Origin: Macrotrachela quadricornifera
Taxonomy: Eukaryota > Rotifera > Eurotatoria > Philodinida > Philodinidae
Direction of reading: 5' to 3'
Assembly: GCA_022393335.1 (NCBI GenBank)
Contig: JAJEKB010009618.1
Coordinates: 1 to 64,000 of the forward strand
Length of the DNA: 64,000 nt
Of the stretch, positions 11,339 to 24,800 are shown piece by piece (the first letter of the stretch is position 1; each line of letters opens with the position of its first letter). The translations under genes were made by a program, and so were the position numbers. The notes under the pieces were generated by a model. The model did no database searches. It had not been told where the DNA came from and worked only from the letters and a program-made list of their open reading frames with translations.

Positions 11339-11838
11339 TACATATCTGAATGATTGATATTTTTATTAAAAAGTTATTCAAGATGATTTCGATAAAAATA
11401 ACTGACGAAAAATCTATAGTCATTATTGTATAAATCGCGGAATTTCTATATTTACATGTTATTAGTGAATATGCTCGGAAGAAAAAGAAAAAAACAAATC
11501 GATACTATGACACCAAATAAAAATAAAAATTATCGATTATTTAATGCATTTTATTTCAATATATTTTGACTCAGAAATCTCGATAGTGGTTGGTTACACG
11601 TGTCGCTTGATCTTACATATTCTTGCGTTCTTATTATTGTTTCTTGACTTATGCTATGACACATACCAATGTATGTCTTTTTCGCTTCTTTGGTGTTTCT
11701 TCTTTGAGTCAAATATTGACACGTCTATGTCCTTAACCACATTGACGAAGATTTCTCTTTTATTGAGCAAGTCTATTATATTGTTTTTCGAACATATATA
11801 AATTGTCTACATTTATTGAAAAAAAACAACTTTTAGAT

Positions 11839-13446
11839 ATGCAAAATTTTTTGAATAAATTCGAAAATTTTTCAATAGAAATTTTCCTTGAAATATTTGA
11901 TTATCTTTCAACATATGATTGCTTTAATGCATTTTATAATATTAACTGGAATATAAATTCTGCTTTAAAATTATCTGGTCTTTCAATTGATTTAACATCA
12001 ATATCTAATAAAAAATATAATGAATTTTATAAAAAAATTCTTTTAACAAATTATTCTCGACAAATACGAAAATTAAAAATAAGTAATGATTTAACAATTA
12101 ATTTACTTGAAAATTGTTTTAATGATTTTAATTTTCGAAATTTTAAACAACTTCGATCATTAACATTAATTAAACCTTCATATATGACATTATCTAGTTT
12201 GGCTTTATTAATACCTCATCTTAAACAATTTGAACATTTATCAATTGATTCAAATTCATATCCAGATAGTTTTTTTAATTCAATTACAACAACATCATTA
12301 TCAATTAAATCATGTTATTTTCTTGGATTAGAAATTGACGAAGAAATATCATTTCAATCAAATATTGAATATCTTACAATAACAGTTGAAGATATAACAA
12401 TACTTCTTAATTTATTAGCTGTATTTCCTCAATTAAAATATCTTAATGTTTCATTACGATCAACATTATATATCGATGAAAATAATCTACCTATATTAGA
12501 TGTTATTTCATGTAAAAATCTTCAAATATTTAAACTTCAAATATTATCAAGATCATGTATTGATTTTACTGAAATTGAATATTTTTTTCAACAAACATCG
12601 TTTGATTCTATTAAATTATTTTCATATAATTGCACAACAGCACTTTTAAATCATATTGATATGAGTCGATGGAATGAAATTTTACCTGTATATTTACCTA
12701 CAACAGAAAAATTTGATTTTTTCATTCAAATTCCATTTAATTCATATTCATATAATGATATTAAACAAAAACTTCATAATACACAAATAAATCTTTGTCA
12801 TTCATTTCCATATTCTTTATCAATTAATTATAAATATTATATAATTCATACAGATATGTATCCAAAAAATTATTTTGATTTATCATTAAAAATATCTGAG
12901 TTAGATCAATATTATAATTCTGATCCAATAAATTGTGATTTAACAACAAAATATTCAAAAGTTAATTCACTTAGTATAGATAGTAGTTCAATTTCAAAAT
13001 GTACAATATTATCTGAAAATATTAAATATTTACATATTCATGGTCAAAATAATGATATAAATTTTAATAAATGTCTTAAATATTGTTCAGAAAAACTATT
13101 ATCATTAAATATTTATGGATTACCAAGTGATTTACCTCAAATGATTAATCTTCGACAATTAACTATTCAACAAGTTATGTTTAATTTAAAAATGATATCA
13201 AAATTATCATTTTTATTTCCTTCTCTTGAATTACTTACCATTGAAACTGATTGTATTAAAGAATTTGGAGAAATATTAAATCAACTTCAATATAAATCGA
13301 ATTTGACTGAACTTAAATTTATACGTGCCTTTTCAAGAGATACAACTCAAACATGGTCATCAGGGCTTAATGAAATAAAACAATTAGTTACTAATAATAA
13401 TATAATCTATGAAGCAAGAAATTCATTTTTACTAATTTGGTTATAA
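11839..13446 (+). CDS. F-box-like / leucine-rich-repeat-like protein, single exon
   Basis: The frame is 535 residues from the first ATG (11839). A pyrimidine-rich ..CTTTTAG ends two bases upstream of that ATG, so the start may follow a splice acceptor. Residues 1-45 (FENFSIEIFLEIFDYLSTYD) match the L-x-x-E-I-x-x-x-I-F-x-Y-L core of an F-box, which binds Skp1 in SCF ubiquitin ligases. The remainder has irregular Leu/Ile-rich units such as LRSLTLIKPS, FEHLSID, LKYLNVSL and LELLTIETD that resemble divergent LRRs for substrate binding. I infer a substrate adaptor; the target is unknown. It is convergent with the next gene, with only 56 bp between stop codons. Confidence 0.7.
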   Translation: MQNFLNKFENFSIEIFLEIFDYLSTYDCFNAFYNINWNINSALKLSGLSIDLTSISNKKYNEFYKKILLTNYSRQIRKLKISNDLTINLLENCFNDFNFRNFKQLRSLTLIKPSYMTLSSLALLIPHLKQFEHLSIDSNSYPDSFFNSITTTSLSIKSCYFLGLEIDEEISFQSNIEYLTITVEDITILLNLLAVFPQLKYLNVSLRSTLYIDENNLPILDVISCKNLQIFKLQILSRSCIDFTEIEYFFQQTSFDSIKLFSYNCTTALLNHIDMSRWNEILPVYLPTTEKFDFFIQIPFNSYSYNDIKQKLHNTQINLCHSFPYSLSINYKYYIIHTDMYPKNYFDLSLKISELDQYYNSDPINCDLTTKYSKVNSLSIDSSSISKCTILSENIKYLHIHGQNNDINFNKCLKYCSEKLLSLNIYGLPSDLPQMINLRQLTIQQVMFNLKMISKLSFLFPSLELLTIETDCIKEFGEILNQLQYKSNLTELKFIRAFSRDTTQTWSSGLNEIKQLVTNNNIIYEARNSFLLIWL

Positions 13447-13502
13447 GAAAAAATAACAACAAATAGAAAATATTATACAATTAAAAAAAAAAAGAACAAT
13501 AT

Positions 13503-14069
13503 TTAAATCCATTGTGGATTTTCATCAATTTGATTTAATGGATTATAACGTGGAAGAATTGATCGTTTAGTAGAATGTCTTGGTCGATTAATATCTTTAT
13601 TATAAAGTAGCCGTTTTAATGGAATACTATTTGTTGATTGACGTTTATAACGACGTGGAGTTGATGTCAGATATGGTTTAAGTAAAATATTTTTATTTGG
13701 TGAATGTTTAGGTGTACTTGTTACACATGTTGATGTAGTAAAAAAATTTTTTTTTGGTGATAATAATATATTTTTTTTTTGATTTTGATGAATTTTTTTA
13801 TATTGATCATATGTTGTTGAATGTAATATAGCTTGTTTACAAGATAAATATGGACATTGATTATCTAATAAATATTTATCATATGATGATATTGTTGTTA
13901 ATGGTGAATTTATTGTTATATTAAATGGTTGAAAATTTTCTAAATAATTATTATTTGATTCAATAAGACGTAATTCAGATAATAATTGATTAATATGATA
14001 TTTTATTTCACGTATCCGTTCGTAATTATTTGACATTGGTGATGACGGACATAGTAATGTATTATTCAT
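13503..14069 (-). CDS. Uncharacterised Ser/Thr-Pro-rich protein
   Basis: The frame is 188 residues from the ATG at 14069, which directly abuts a pyrimidine-rich acceptor (TTTTTTGTTTCAG). The start is therefore either just after a spliced leader or UTR exon, or the first codon of a downstream coding exon. The frame stays open upstream to 14162. Residues 14-36 are a short charged helix (YERIREIKYHINQLLSELRL). The C-terminal half is basic and dense in proline-directed sites (LLSPKK, STPKHSP, TSTPRR), which suggests phosphorylation by CDK-type kinases. I recognise no family. Confidence 0.55.
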   Translation of the reverse strand: MNNTLLCPSSPMSNNYERIREIKYHINQLLSELRLIESNNNYLENFQPFNITINSPLTTISSYDKYLLDNQCPYLSCKQAILHSTTYDQYKKIHQNQKKNILLSPKKNFFTTSTCVTSTPKHSPNKNILLKPYLTSTPRRYKRQSTNSIPLKRLLYNKDINRPRHSTKRSILPRYNPLNQIDENPQWI

Positions 14070-14162
14070 CTGAAACAAAAAACAAATCAAGATCAAAGTA
14101 AAAATATTTTTATCCATTAGTACAGATATAAAAAAAAGGAAGAATGAATATGACTCCTGCAC

Positions 14163-15828
14163 ACATCTATTAGATTACGTATCGATAGTTTTCAATGACA
14201 CGAATGTCTGTTATTATGATTGTAGAAAAGAGAAAGATGAATCTAACTTGAAACTAAAAAAAAAAGGAAGTAACTCAGCAGGATTCTATCTTCAAACGGA
14301 TCGGCAAAAATGCGCATCCTATGGTGCCTGCTGCTGTTGCTGATGATGATGATGATGTACTGTACTTGTCATTAACAGTTGACAACAAAAAAAAAAACCT
14401 AGTCCATCAACACATATACCTATGCGCGGATATCATGCCGAGAACAAGCATAGTTGATTATAATGAACTAATTTATTATTTAATTACTGTTATCATCAGC
14501 TTACATGTTTGAAAAAAATATAGAAAATATAGAAAACAATTCTCTTCTTTCATTTGATCGATTGGTTCAATTTTTCTTTTTTCGAATATTGAAAAAAAAG
14601 ACATTCATTGGACAATATAACAGAAACGAAAAAAGAAATAAATTTTCTATGATCATCATTGAAGCGTGCAAGAACAGCAGCATCATTTCACACATTATAC
14701 ACTATCCTTATTAAGAATAAACAAGTGTTGTCAAGTTTGTTTGATCAATACACAGTATAATTCAATCCTTCAGGCTTAGTAAACATAAAGAACAATCAAA
14801 CATATACCAAAAGAAAAGATTTGAAACTAAAAAAAAAAATTTAATCATTTAAATCAATAAAAATTCCTCATTCTCAAATCGCTAGCAAGATTTCATAATG
14901 TAAAGTACTATGTAATAAATATGACTATCAAATATAATTCTTTTTCCACACTCTTTGACTTTTTTTTTTGTTTTATTATTGTTGACAACATTGTTGAAAC
15001 AGATGTGCTTTTCACAACCACGCGTATTATATATTATTTTCCTCCGCCCATTATCTTCACTTGAATAATGATGATGGCGTAATTGATATAACCATTTTAC
15101 AGGTATGTTGACAATATGGCACGAGCAATCATTCATAATAATGATGATGAATATGTTCAATAGATCGTTAAACAACAATCGTATTATTATTATTCTGATG
15201 TAAGATACTTTATGCATCTGTTTCAAATATACATATCATTGCGTCTAGTCTAAACAAGATATAAATCGAAACGAAAGAGGAAGAAAGAGAAGAAATGCTC
15301 TTGACATATGTATAATCGAAAATCAAGTCAAGCTGTGATTATACCACTACTACTAAAGCGGTATCGAGCGTAGTTGTAGTTCGTTTGAAAAGAAAGAAGA
15401 AAAAGGAAAAGATGAAACGAAGTGAGTAATGTTCGTTTGCCAAATTAAAGCATTAATATGATGAATAGACGCCTAAAGGCACGCCTCCACTTTGTTTTTG
15501 GAAATATTAAGAAATACCGTATGAATAAATATGATTGCTTGTCAACAAATAACCAACATTCATTTCTATCACTAAAGCAACCCTTGTAGGCAAAAAAAAA
15601 TAGTAATTTTATTCTTTCGCCTTCTAAATGACGCTGTATTCCCTTACGTATACGTAGTAGTGGGTGCTTTTGTTTTGTTGATGACGATAATCAAGTGGAG
15701 AGAACAAAAGTAAAGAACAGAAGAAAAAGCAAAAAAAAAATATAGATTTATTATATATAAAACCATCACTACTATAGTCATTTCTAGACATAAATTTAAT
15801 AGCCTACATTTATTATTAAGTCAATCAA
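14163..15828. other. Intergenic, no gene seen
   Basis: Several open stretches of 60-115 codons exist on both strands (for example 14321-14714 plus and 14882-15226 minus), but they have low complexity and no domain. A short GATGAT run is at about 14341. The interval probably contains the upstream regions of the minus-strand gene ending at 14069 and of the small plus-strand gene at 15829. Confidence 0.4.
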
Positions 15829-16087
15829 ATGAGTAACGTCCAACGTCGTACCAAAAATATTTATAAAGTTCCTTTACTTGATATGACAGAGTGTAAGACT
15901 GAAACTTCTTTCACTGATCCACGATCACCATCAGCTAACGTTTCAAGGTATTAATTAAAAACATAAATTATAATTTTTTATTAATAATTCATATATGTCT
16001 TTTTATAGAACTCCAGTTGATCTATATACTCATCATTTACCAACAATGCCAACAATAAATATTACAACAGTCAAATCAACTAGATAA
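15829..16087 (+). CDS. Small CDCA3/Tome-1-motif protein (2 exons, 65 aa)
   Basis: Exon 1 is 15829-15947 and exon 2 is 16009-16087, with a 61-bp intron (GTATTA..TTTATAG). The product has 65 residues. Its core reads DPRSPSANVSRTPVD across the splice junction. This matches the repeated D-P-R-S-P-x-x-x-I-x-R-T-P-I signature of vertebrate CDCA3 (Tome-1), a mitotic-entry factor acting with SCF on Wee1; the comparison is from memory. The rest of CDCA3, including its F-box-like region, is absent. Acting in the cell cycle is inference from one motif. An AATAAA-like signal lies within about 40 bp of the stop. Confidence 0.6.
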
Positions 16088-17984
16088 ATAATGGGATCTT
16101 CTCTGTTTTTTAAATAACAATGTAATAAAAATATAATAAACTTTTAAAAAAATTCAGTTGAATTTATTAAAAAAACTTGCTTATAATAATATATTCTTCA
16201 GTATTAAATAATAAGTAACGTTAGCATTTATTTAATTATTATAAAATAAATAAATTTGTTTAATTTATATGAATATAATAAAAATTTATTTTCAATAAAA
16301 TAAAGGTATTTTAGTTCATTTTCTTTAACGGAAATTAATTGCAAATGACGAATCAAATATGCATAAATAAAAAGACAGGAAATCATGCTTTTAATTTTAT
16401 AATAAAATAAGAAATAGAATAAATCACGCAAACAAATTAACAATAATAATAGAAAAAAAAAACCAAGTGACAGTTCAATGAAAAAAGCATAAATATTCTA
16501 GAAATTTCTATTATGTATTAATCTATTACGTTTGAGTAATTTCATTTATATAGAATTTATTACTCTTATCTCTTAATGATAAATATATAAACAAAATGTA
16601 TACTATTATAATAAATATTTGAACATTTAAAAGAAACATAAAATTGATTGAGTTCTCTTTTGCTAGTGACACTCAAAACAAGTTGCTGCCTGTCTCCAAT
16701 GATCAAAAAACTAATGCATCGTCCACTTAACTAATCGACTTTTTTTTTCTTCTTCTCTCGTTTTCTTCTCATCATCTATCAAGATGAATGACCAGTATAT
16801 ATTGTTTTAACTGCCTGTCTACTCATTCACATTTTGAGTAAAAACCACTTATATTGAATGCCACTTAACGGTTTCTTTTTATTAAGACAACAACAAAAAA
16901 AAGTGATTTTACACAAGTGTTTTTACGTATGATCATATAGAATGTAATCAGTGAGAAAAATATCAATATAATAATCGATTTTATTATAAAATCATGATTG
17001 CATATTATTGTTAATAAGTATGCACTGATTTATAACAAAAAAAAATAAAAAATATATTAACACGGTAAATTTTAATCGTAAAACACGTATTATTGGAAAT
17101 GATTAGATGTCATAAACATAAATATGAATGAAATAGAAGATAGACAAAATGTTGTATTTAGTTGAATGTCAAAATGACATGTATTATATTAAGAACAATA
17201 AATATAAGGGATGTTTAAATGGAATTTAGAAAAGATTTTTAACATATTTAGATTAGATAATTTGTTTCTTTCGGAATTTCATCAAAAAAAAAAATAAAAT
17301 CGAATAGGATAAATATTAATGCAATAATATTTTTTTATTAATTATTCTTAGTAATTTCAATCTTTCCATAGTTTTTCACATATCAATATTCAAGAACTCT
17401 ATTTTGTTTAAAGTTTAATGAATTCTATTTGTTCATTTTCTTCTTCAGAAAAAAATGAAAATATCTTATTACATATATTTATAATTCTTGCACCTTGATT
17501 TAAGCATATTTAAAAGCTTTATCATTGAAATAATCCATTAATCATCTATAACTAGATCTTGTGTAAAGAGCCAAATTTTTAGAAAGAACAAAGTACAAAC
17601 TTGATAAAAAGAATCGAAAGTTATATAAACTTTGCAAGTTCTTCATAGATCATCAGAGATTTGTTACATTATATTTACATTGCTAGTTTATTTCTCAATC
17701 ACATCGATAGAAAAACATAAAAGAAGTAAATATTTACCATTCTATGATACATTACAAATAGATCGTAAAGTAACGACTAGAAAATAAAAAAGGAAAAATA
17801 ATATGAATAGATTAACTATTGCATGCAATTTCGATTTATCTTTTTTTCATCTTTGCCCATTGTTTAGTCAAATCATGTACATCGTAGAGAACAATAAAAT
17901 GTAATTGCTTTTTCAAATTTATTATACATATATGTTCAGAGTTGTATTCAATTAGTATTAACAACAAATTTTATATTAAGTTGA
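16088..17984. other. Intergenic, no gene seen
   Basis: Very AT-rich. One 71-codon minus-strand open stretch at 16228-16443 is low-complexity. No domain, tRNA or strong repeat was noticed before the decayed foldback at about 17985. Confidence 0.4.
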
Positions 17985-18600
17985 AGCGCATCACAAATGA
18001 TACTTCTCAATACTAAATAGTAAAGGTTATGGTGACTTTTTATATTAACAGAGAGGAAACGCTTAGAATTTTATGTCATTTCATGATAGAAAACTTCGTT
18101 TCATATAGCAGTTTAAATTAGGTCTTATATATAAAATAATGATTCTCACAAAGTAATATTTAAATTTTTTTGTTTGAGGTTTGATAATTATTAATCAGTA
18201 ATCAATAAGACAATCAGTAGCATTGTCTGTAGTGCTAAGACAAGACGCAGACGAACATAAAACAGTTTCAAATAACTCAATTGTTTTTGTCATGCTTATG
18301 TCACAAACACTTGAAAGGTATTTTTTCAAACTTTCTTTGTAATCATAATTATATTTCATCTCTCGCAATATTCTCTTAAACGTCCATTTTGATTATTGTT
18401 TCCATATTTTGAAGTTGAGTGTCAATGATTTTATGATATTCATTATTTTAAATCAGATTTAATTTGAATTGATCCCTACGAAGAAGTTTTCTAAACTGAT
18501 ATAGCATAAAATTCTAAGAATTTCTTCCATTTAGCCTTAAAAAATTGCCATAATCCTTACTATTTAATATTGATAACTTGCATTTTGGACCTATATGAAT
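17985..18600. mobile_element. Decayed foldback element, same family as 10415-11338
   Basis: The left arm AATACTAAATAGTAAAGGTT (about 18009) pairs with the right arm around 18558-18590 (complement AATATTAAATAGTAAGGATT). A second paired block is CTTAGAATTTTATG (about 18062) with its complement near 18506. The same order of blocks, in homologous but diverged form, occurs in the arms of the intact element at 10415-11338. No clean ends or target duplication survive. Confidence 0.6.
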
Positions 18601-18835
18601 GCTGTCCATAGTGTTCAATACGCAAGTTCTATATAAACAATGCGTCAAGATAGTATTTTAAATAAATTTTTAACGACTTATACTCCCATCTATAATTTAA
18701 TAAACTAATTTGCATAAAATTCCATCCAATCAATATTTTTATTGAGAGACGATATTTCATATATAAACCTGTGATGAAACATTGAAGAAACTTGTCATAA
18801 TTGTTTGAATTCTAACAATATATTAATTAATTAAT

Positions 18836-21800
18836 ATGGAACTATTTGATGATATGACAGATGGTGGCGGTCTTGAATCGCATCAATTATCAGATGATGA
18901 TTTACCAAGTGAAGACGATGATGATGACGATGATGATGATGATGATGAGCTTAATGCAACTGATGTTACTCATGTAAAAATTAAACTTTTGTTGTTTTTT
19001 TATTATAAATATAAAAATTATTTTAGGGTTCAATTGATATTAAAAAACCATTAGCTGGAATGTTACCAAATACATATGAAGGAAAAACAGCTGAAGAACT
19101 TTTTTCAGCATTTAAACCTAATGCTGTTCGTAATTAAAGAAAATTATTTGAATAAATTAATTCATTTTGTTTATATGACTTTTTTAGATTCTTCAATTTA
19201 ATAAAATATTTGGTGTTGGAAAAACAAATCATTTACCAAAACTATGGGCGAATTTACGTAGACGTTCTGTAACTGAAGTAAACTTTCAACAAAAAAAAAA
19301 AAAACAATTAATGGTTCAAATAAATAATTATTTTTCTTTTTAGAATAATGAACATCAAATTCGTGAAGCAACATTAGCTGAATGTGCAATTGATAATGAA
19401 GTACATAAAAAAACAAAATTTATTAGAATTAATAATTTTTTTTTATTTTTATTTTAGACACAATTTCTTGGTCGTTTACCTCCAGTTATAAATGAACCAA
19501 TATCAGATGATCAAAATTCTCCACCATCTGATATGAAAATAGCTAATTGGCGTGTTGGTCCTGCTCGACTATGGTATGATCAAATAGGTTTAAGTCTTGA
19601 TTTATCATCATATGATTATGGTTTTAAATTAAAATCATCTCAAACATTACAAACACAAACATCGAAAGAACAATTAAATAATGATAATGAGCTAACAGGA
19701 AATGCGTCATTACCTGTTAATTTAATACGATGGGAAGATGATATTATATATGATACATCAGTATTACGAGATAAACTTGATTTAAATTCACCAAAAATTC
19801 GTTATTGTGGTTGGGTACCAACAACAAATTATCGTTCATTAGCAAGTTTTCAAAAAAGTGTTTTTGGTATAAAATATCTTTTTCTTTCTCTATACATTGA
19901 ATTAAAATAAATGATTAAATTATTTATTTTTTATTTTCTAGGAAAAAATGTAGATTATTTAGAAAATGGTAATGGTAAGATTATTTTTCTTTAATAATAT
20001 TTAAAATATAATTAAATATTTTAGATGATGATGCAAAATATAAATCATGGTATTCAATATTTCCAATTGATAATTATGATTTAATGTATGGTGATTGGGA
20101 AAAAGATATTATTATTGATCCTGAAGTATGTGTGCCTTCTTTTTTTCTTAATAAAATTTAATTTATTATATTATTAGAATATGGAACGTATACGTGAACC
20201 TTCAGAATTAATTCTTGATGAAAATGATGATCATTTAATATTCGAAATTCCAACTGATCCAACTGATTGTCAAACTCGTCAACAACAACGTAATCGAGAT
20301 TCACGAGAAAAAATTGATCCAAATACTTCTATTAGTCCAACAAAAGCTGGCAAAGTTCCACATAAAGTATAATAAAAAAAATTTTTTTTTAAATTTTATA
20401 TTAAAATCAATAACTCTTTCTTTATTTTAAACAAGGATACTCGAGGACGTGTTACACGTAAAGTTCTTACTGGTAGTGGTTTATTAAAAGAAACTGAAGA
20501 TAATGATGACGATGCTAATGATCAAACTGATAGTCCAAAAAATGATTTTTGGAATTTATCAAATGATGAATATTATAATCCAAGATTAGTTGATTCTGTT
20601 GGGAAAAATCTTGGTACACTTAATCTTCAAGTAAATAATATAAACTTTCTTTTTTTTTTTCTTTAAAAAATGTTTCATATTCTTTTCAGCACGCTACACC
20701 AGCTGTTGAACTTTGTTCTCAATTATTTCCAACACATTTAAATGCAACAAAATTACGACATTTTCATCGACCAACAATAAAAAAAGTTTTACATGGTAAA
20801 TTAAAACCAGGAGAATATCATCCTGTTCAATCAATACAAAAAATATCTGAAACACGTTCAATTGTATGATATTTTATGATTAAATAAAAAAAGAAAAATA
20901 TCTTTTTTTCTTTTATTATTTAAATAGGAAAGAGAAAAAGAACGTCAAGCATATGGTGGTGGTGAAATGTTTTATATGCGTCGTTTACAAGATTTAAGTG
21001 GTTTAGATAGTGAATTAATATTAGGTGAATATTGTGAACAATATCCACCATTACTTAATCAAATTGGAATGGCAACAAGAATAAAAAATTATTTTAAAAA
21101 AGTTAGTTTTTTTTATAAATAAAAATTTTGTTTTTAATTGAATGAACTTAATTTTTTTAGAAACCAGGTAAACAAGATAATCCACCAATGTTAGATCATG
21201 GTGAAATTACATATTCTCATACATCACCATTTCAAGCTGATATGCTTCCAGGAGAAATTCTACAAGTACAAAAAAGGAATTTTATATAATATGTAATAAA
21301 TCTTTTTTTGTTTTTATATTCAAAGGCTTTTGAAAATCATATGTTTCGAGCACCAATATTTCGTCATGAATTACTTCCAACAGATTTTTTAATACTTCGT
21401 ACAAAACAAAACTATCATATACGTAATATAAAAACTATTTTTACGATTGGACAAGAATGTCCATTACAAGAAGTCCCAGGACCAAATTCAAAACGTGCTA
21501 ATATATTTGCAAGAGATTTTCTTCAAGCATTTATATTTCGTTTATTTTGGAAAAATCGAGATAAACCACGACGAATTAAAATGGAAGATGTTAGAAAAGC
21601 TTTTCCACAAAATGCAGAAAATAGTATAAGAAAACGTTTAAAAATGAGTTCAGATTTTAAACGTACAGGAGGTTAGTAATTTAAATAAATATTTATAAAT
21701 TATGAACAAAAAGAAAAAACATTTTTTTTTCTAATTTTTAAATAAAAGGTGTTCATTGTAATTGGTGGGTTTTACGAAGTGATTTTCGTTTACCAAGTCA

Positions 21801-24800
21801 AGAAGAAATTCGACAACTTGTTACACCTGAACAATGTTGTGCTTATTATAGTATGCAAGCAGCTGAACAACGACTTAAAGGTAAGAGACAAATTCTTAAA
21901 TCTGTAGGCTTTATCTTTAAAATTATGTTAATCATATGTAACATGAACTCTAAAGTTCGATAAACCAACAGAAGATATGAGAAAATAATGAGCGAATATT
22001 ATGATTAAAATTAACCACTGCATTATCTTTCATCTTAGATATTTATCTCTTCTTTTTTCTTTTTTTGTTATCTCTGAAATGCAAATTTAGATCTCTATTG
22101 TTATTGTTATATAAATATATGTTTATTCGTGCTTGTGTTTACTAGAAAAAAAAACAAACCAGTACCTTAAGATTATAAATATTTATTTTATTAACTATTA
22201 TAGATGCTGGTTATGGTGAAAAAGTTTTATTTGCTGCTGTTGATGAAGAAGCTGCTGACGAAAATGATACAAGCAAAATTGAAGATGAAGTTAAATGTGC
22301 ACCATGGCATACAACAAAAGCATATCTTGATTCACTTAAAGGCAAATGTTGGTTACAATTACGTGGTTTTTCTGATCCAACGGGATGTGGTGAAGGTTTT
22401 TCGTATGTTCGCGTTTCAAATAAACCTAATGCTCGAGTTTGTTATTTTTATTTTAATTAATTCTGAAAGAAAAATTCATTTTTTTTTTATTTATTATTTT
22501 GATTAATATTAGGAAGCAGAACCAGAATCAGTTCAAGCGAAAAAAATGGTTACTGGAACAGATGCTGATTTACGTCGTCTTCATTTAAAAGATGCAAAAA
22601 GAATTCTAAATAAATTTGGTGTATCAGATAGTTTTGTTCGAAATCTTTCTCGATGGCAAATTATTGATATTGTTCGAACAATGTCAACAGCACGTGCTCG
22701 TGATGGAGAAGACGGTGGTAAGTATTGAAAATGAATATTTTTCTTTTTTAAAATAAGATTAAAATTTTAAATATATGTTTTTAGCTGCTATGGCAAAATT
22801 TGCTCGTGGAAATCGTTATAGTCAAATGGAATATCAAGAAAAATATAAAGAAGATTGTCGAAAAATTTTTGAAGTACAAAATAAATCTTTAGCATCAAAT
22901 CATTTAACATCAACTGATAATGAAACTAGTGGTGATGAAGATTCAGATGTTGATGAAATGAGAAAAAATCTTGAATCAATGTTAGAACCAACTGTATCGA
23001 AACAAACAATAGAAACAAAACCAAATATTGATACGTCAGATGCTGCAAAAAAACCTGTATGTTACAAATTTATTGATATTTTATTGATATATGAGAGATA
23101 CATTCATTTATACTGAATAGAAATAACCTTTTCTTGTGTTGTAATTAGGACTTCATTAGGTTGTAAACATAGATGCACTGAAGAATTCTTCAATCGAATT
23201 TTTTTGAATCGATTGATCAGTTTCAGACTAGTGGTATTAGTTATTGAAGAATCAAAGTTTGTTTATCAGTTCATATTAGGTTCTAAAATGTAAAGTGAAG
23301 GTAGTAGTCAATTCTTTGCACTACCTTTTATGTCTACACACTTATCTGTCTTCAATACTTGCTAGATTTCGGTATGAATAAGTACAAAATTTTTCTGTTA
23401 ACACAATGTTTTATTTGGGAAATTGTTTGTTTGTAAGAGAAGTTAAGAAGAGACTTCTACTAAACATATAATGGGTGATCTATAAGTCTTGAGCCCTATC
23501 AGAAAAATTGCTCTTTCTCCGTTATAACAAATGCCAAAAAAGCTCATTGGATTCAGTATTTCATCCTGCATGGAAAAAGTCTATACTGAAAGGGTCTGCG
23601 GAAAAAAATAATAAAAAGAAAAAGCTAATTTTATTGAAAAATCAAAGATTTCAGTTTTCGTTAACTCTATTTTTCAAGTACTGGCATCTTACTCTCTTAA
23701 CTCCAAAAAACGCATCAAATTTCTGAAAATTTCTTAAGTTTCACATTAAAAGAGTTTCATAATCTTTATTATTTTAGTGTCAATGAATTCCATTTTTCAC
23801 GGACTTTCATTTCATATAAAATCCATTATATCTTCCATTAGAAACTATGGCAATATCCTTTATATGTTTAATTCTTATCTTAATTATAGGGCTCACGTGT
23901 ATTAAAAATTGTACGTACATATGTTGATGATAATGGACGTGAATATCAACGAGTTGAATATGTTCGTAAACCAATGATTGTTGAAGCTTATTCAAAAATT
24001 CGTACAACAAAAGATAATGATTTCATGTAAATTAATTGTTTTATTTTATTATTCTTTTTTTTCAATATATATTTTTTTTTTCAGTCGTCAATTTTTTGCA
24101 CTTGATGAAGATCAACGTGAAAATTTACGACGTGAACGTCGTCGATTACAAGAACAATTACGTCGTGTTCGTCGACAAGATCGTTTACAACAACGTAATA
24201 CAACATTACCAGCAAATACATCTGCAGATCATCATTCACCATCATCACGTTCAACAAATCCATCACCTATTCGAAATTTACATTTACAAATAAATAATAA
24301 TAATATATCATCATTAAAATTACCACTTGATTCAGATTTAATAATAAAAAATGAAATAAATACAATGGATGAAACACATCCAAATTTATTTATGGATACA
24401 AATCATAATATATCATCAACAAATCCATTAATATCACCATCAATAGATAATTTAAATAGTAATAGTCAATCTGGTTTTGCTAATTATCTTAATACATCAT
24501 TATTTGGTGAAGATGGACAAGAAAATAATAATGAAGCAATTAATTCAACAACATTATCAACAAATAGTACAGATTCATCAACAACACTTAAACGAAGAAA
24601 AAAATCTGAAAAAGATCTTAAATGGGTAAGAAAAAGACTAAAGCTAAAAAATAAATTTCTATATTTATTTATTTAAATTATTATTTTTTTAGCTAAAATG
24701 TGGTGCATGTGGTGCTCAAGGTCATATGAGAACAAATCGAGTTTGTCCAATGTATGGAAAAACAACAAATGGAAATATGCAAACAAATATTAATGTTGAT

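Noticed and set aside
19126..19135. Alternative TAF1 exon 2 donor (C|GTAATT)
   Set aside because: It shifts the frame and gives an early stop in exon 3. The donor GCT|GTTCGT keeps phase and restores a [14 protein letters not shown] block like other TAF1 proteins.
24036..24293. His/Val/Tyr-rich frames on both strands over TAF1 exon 19
   Set aside because: Shadow frames of the confirmed TAF1 coding frame.
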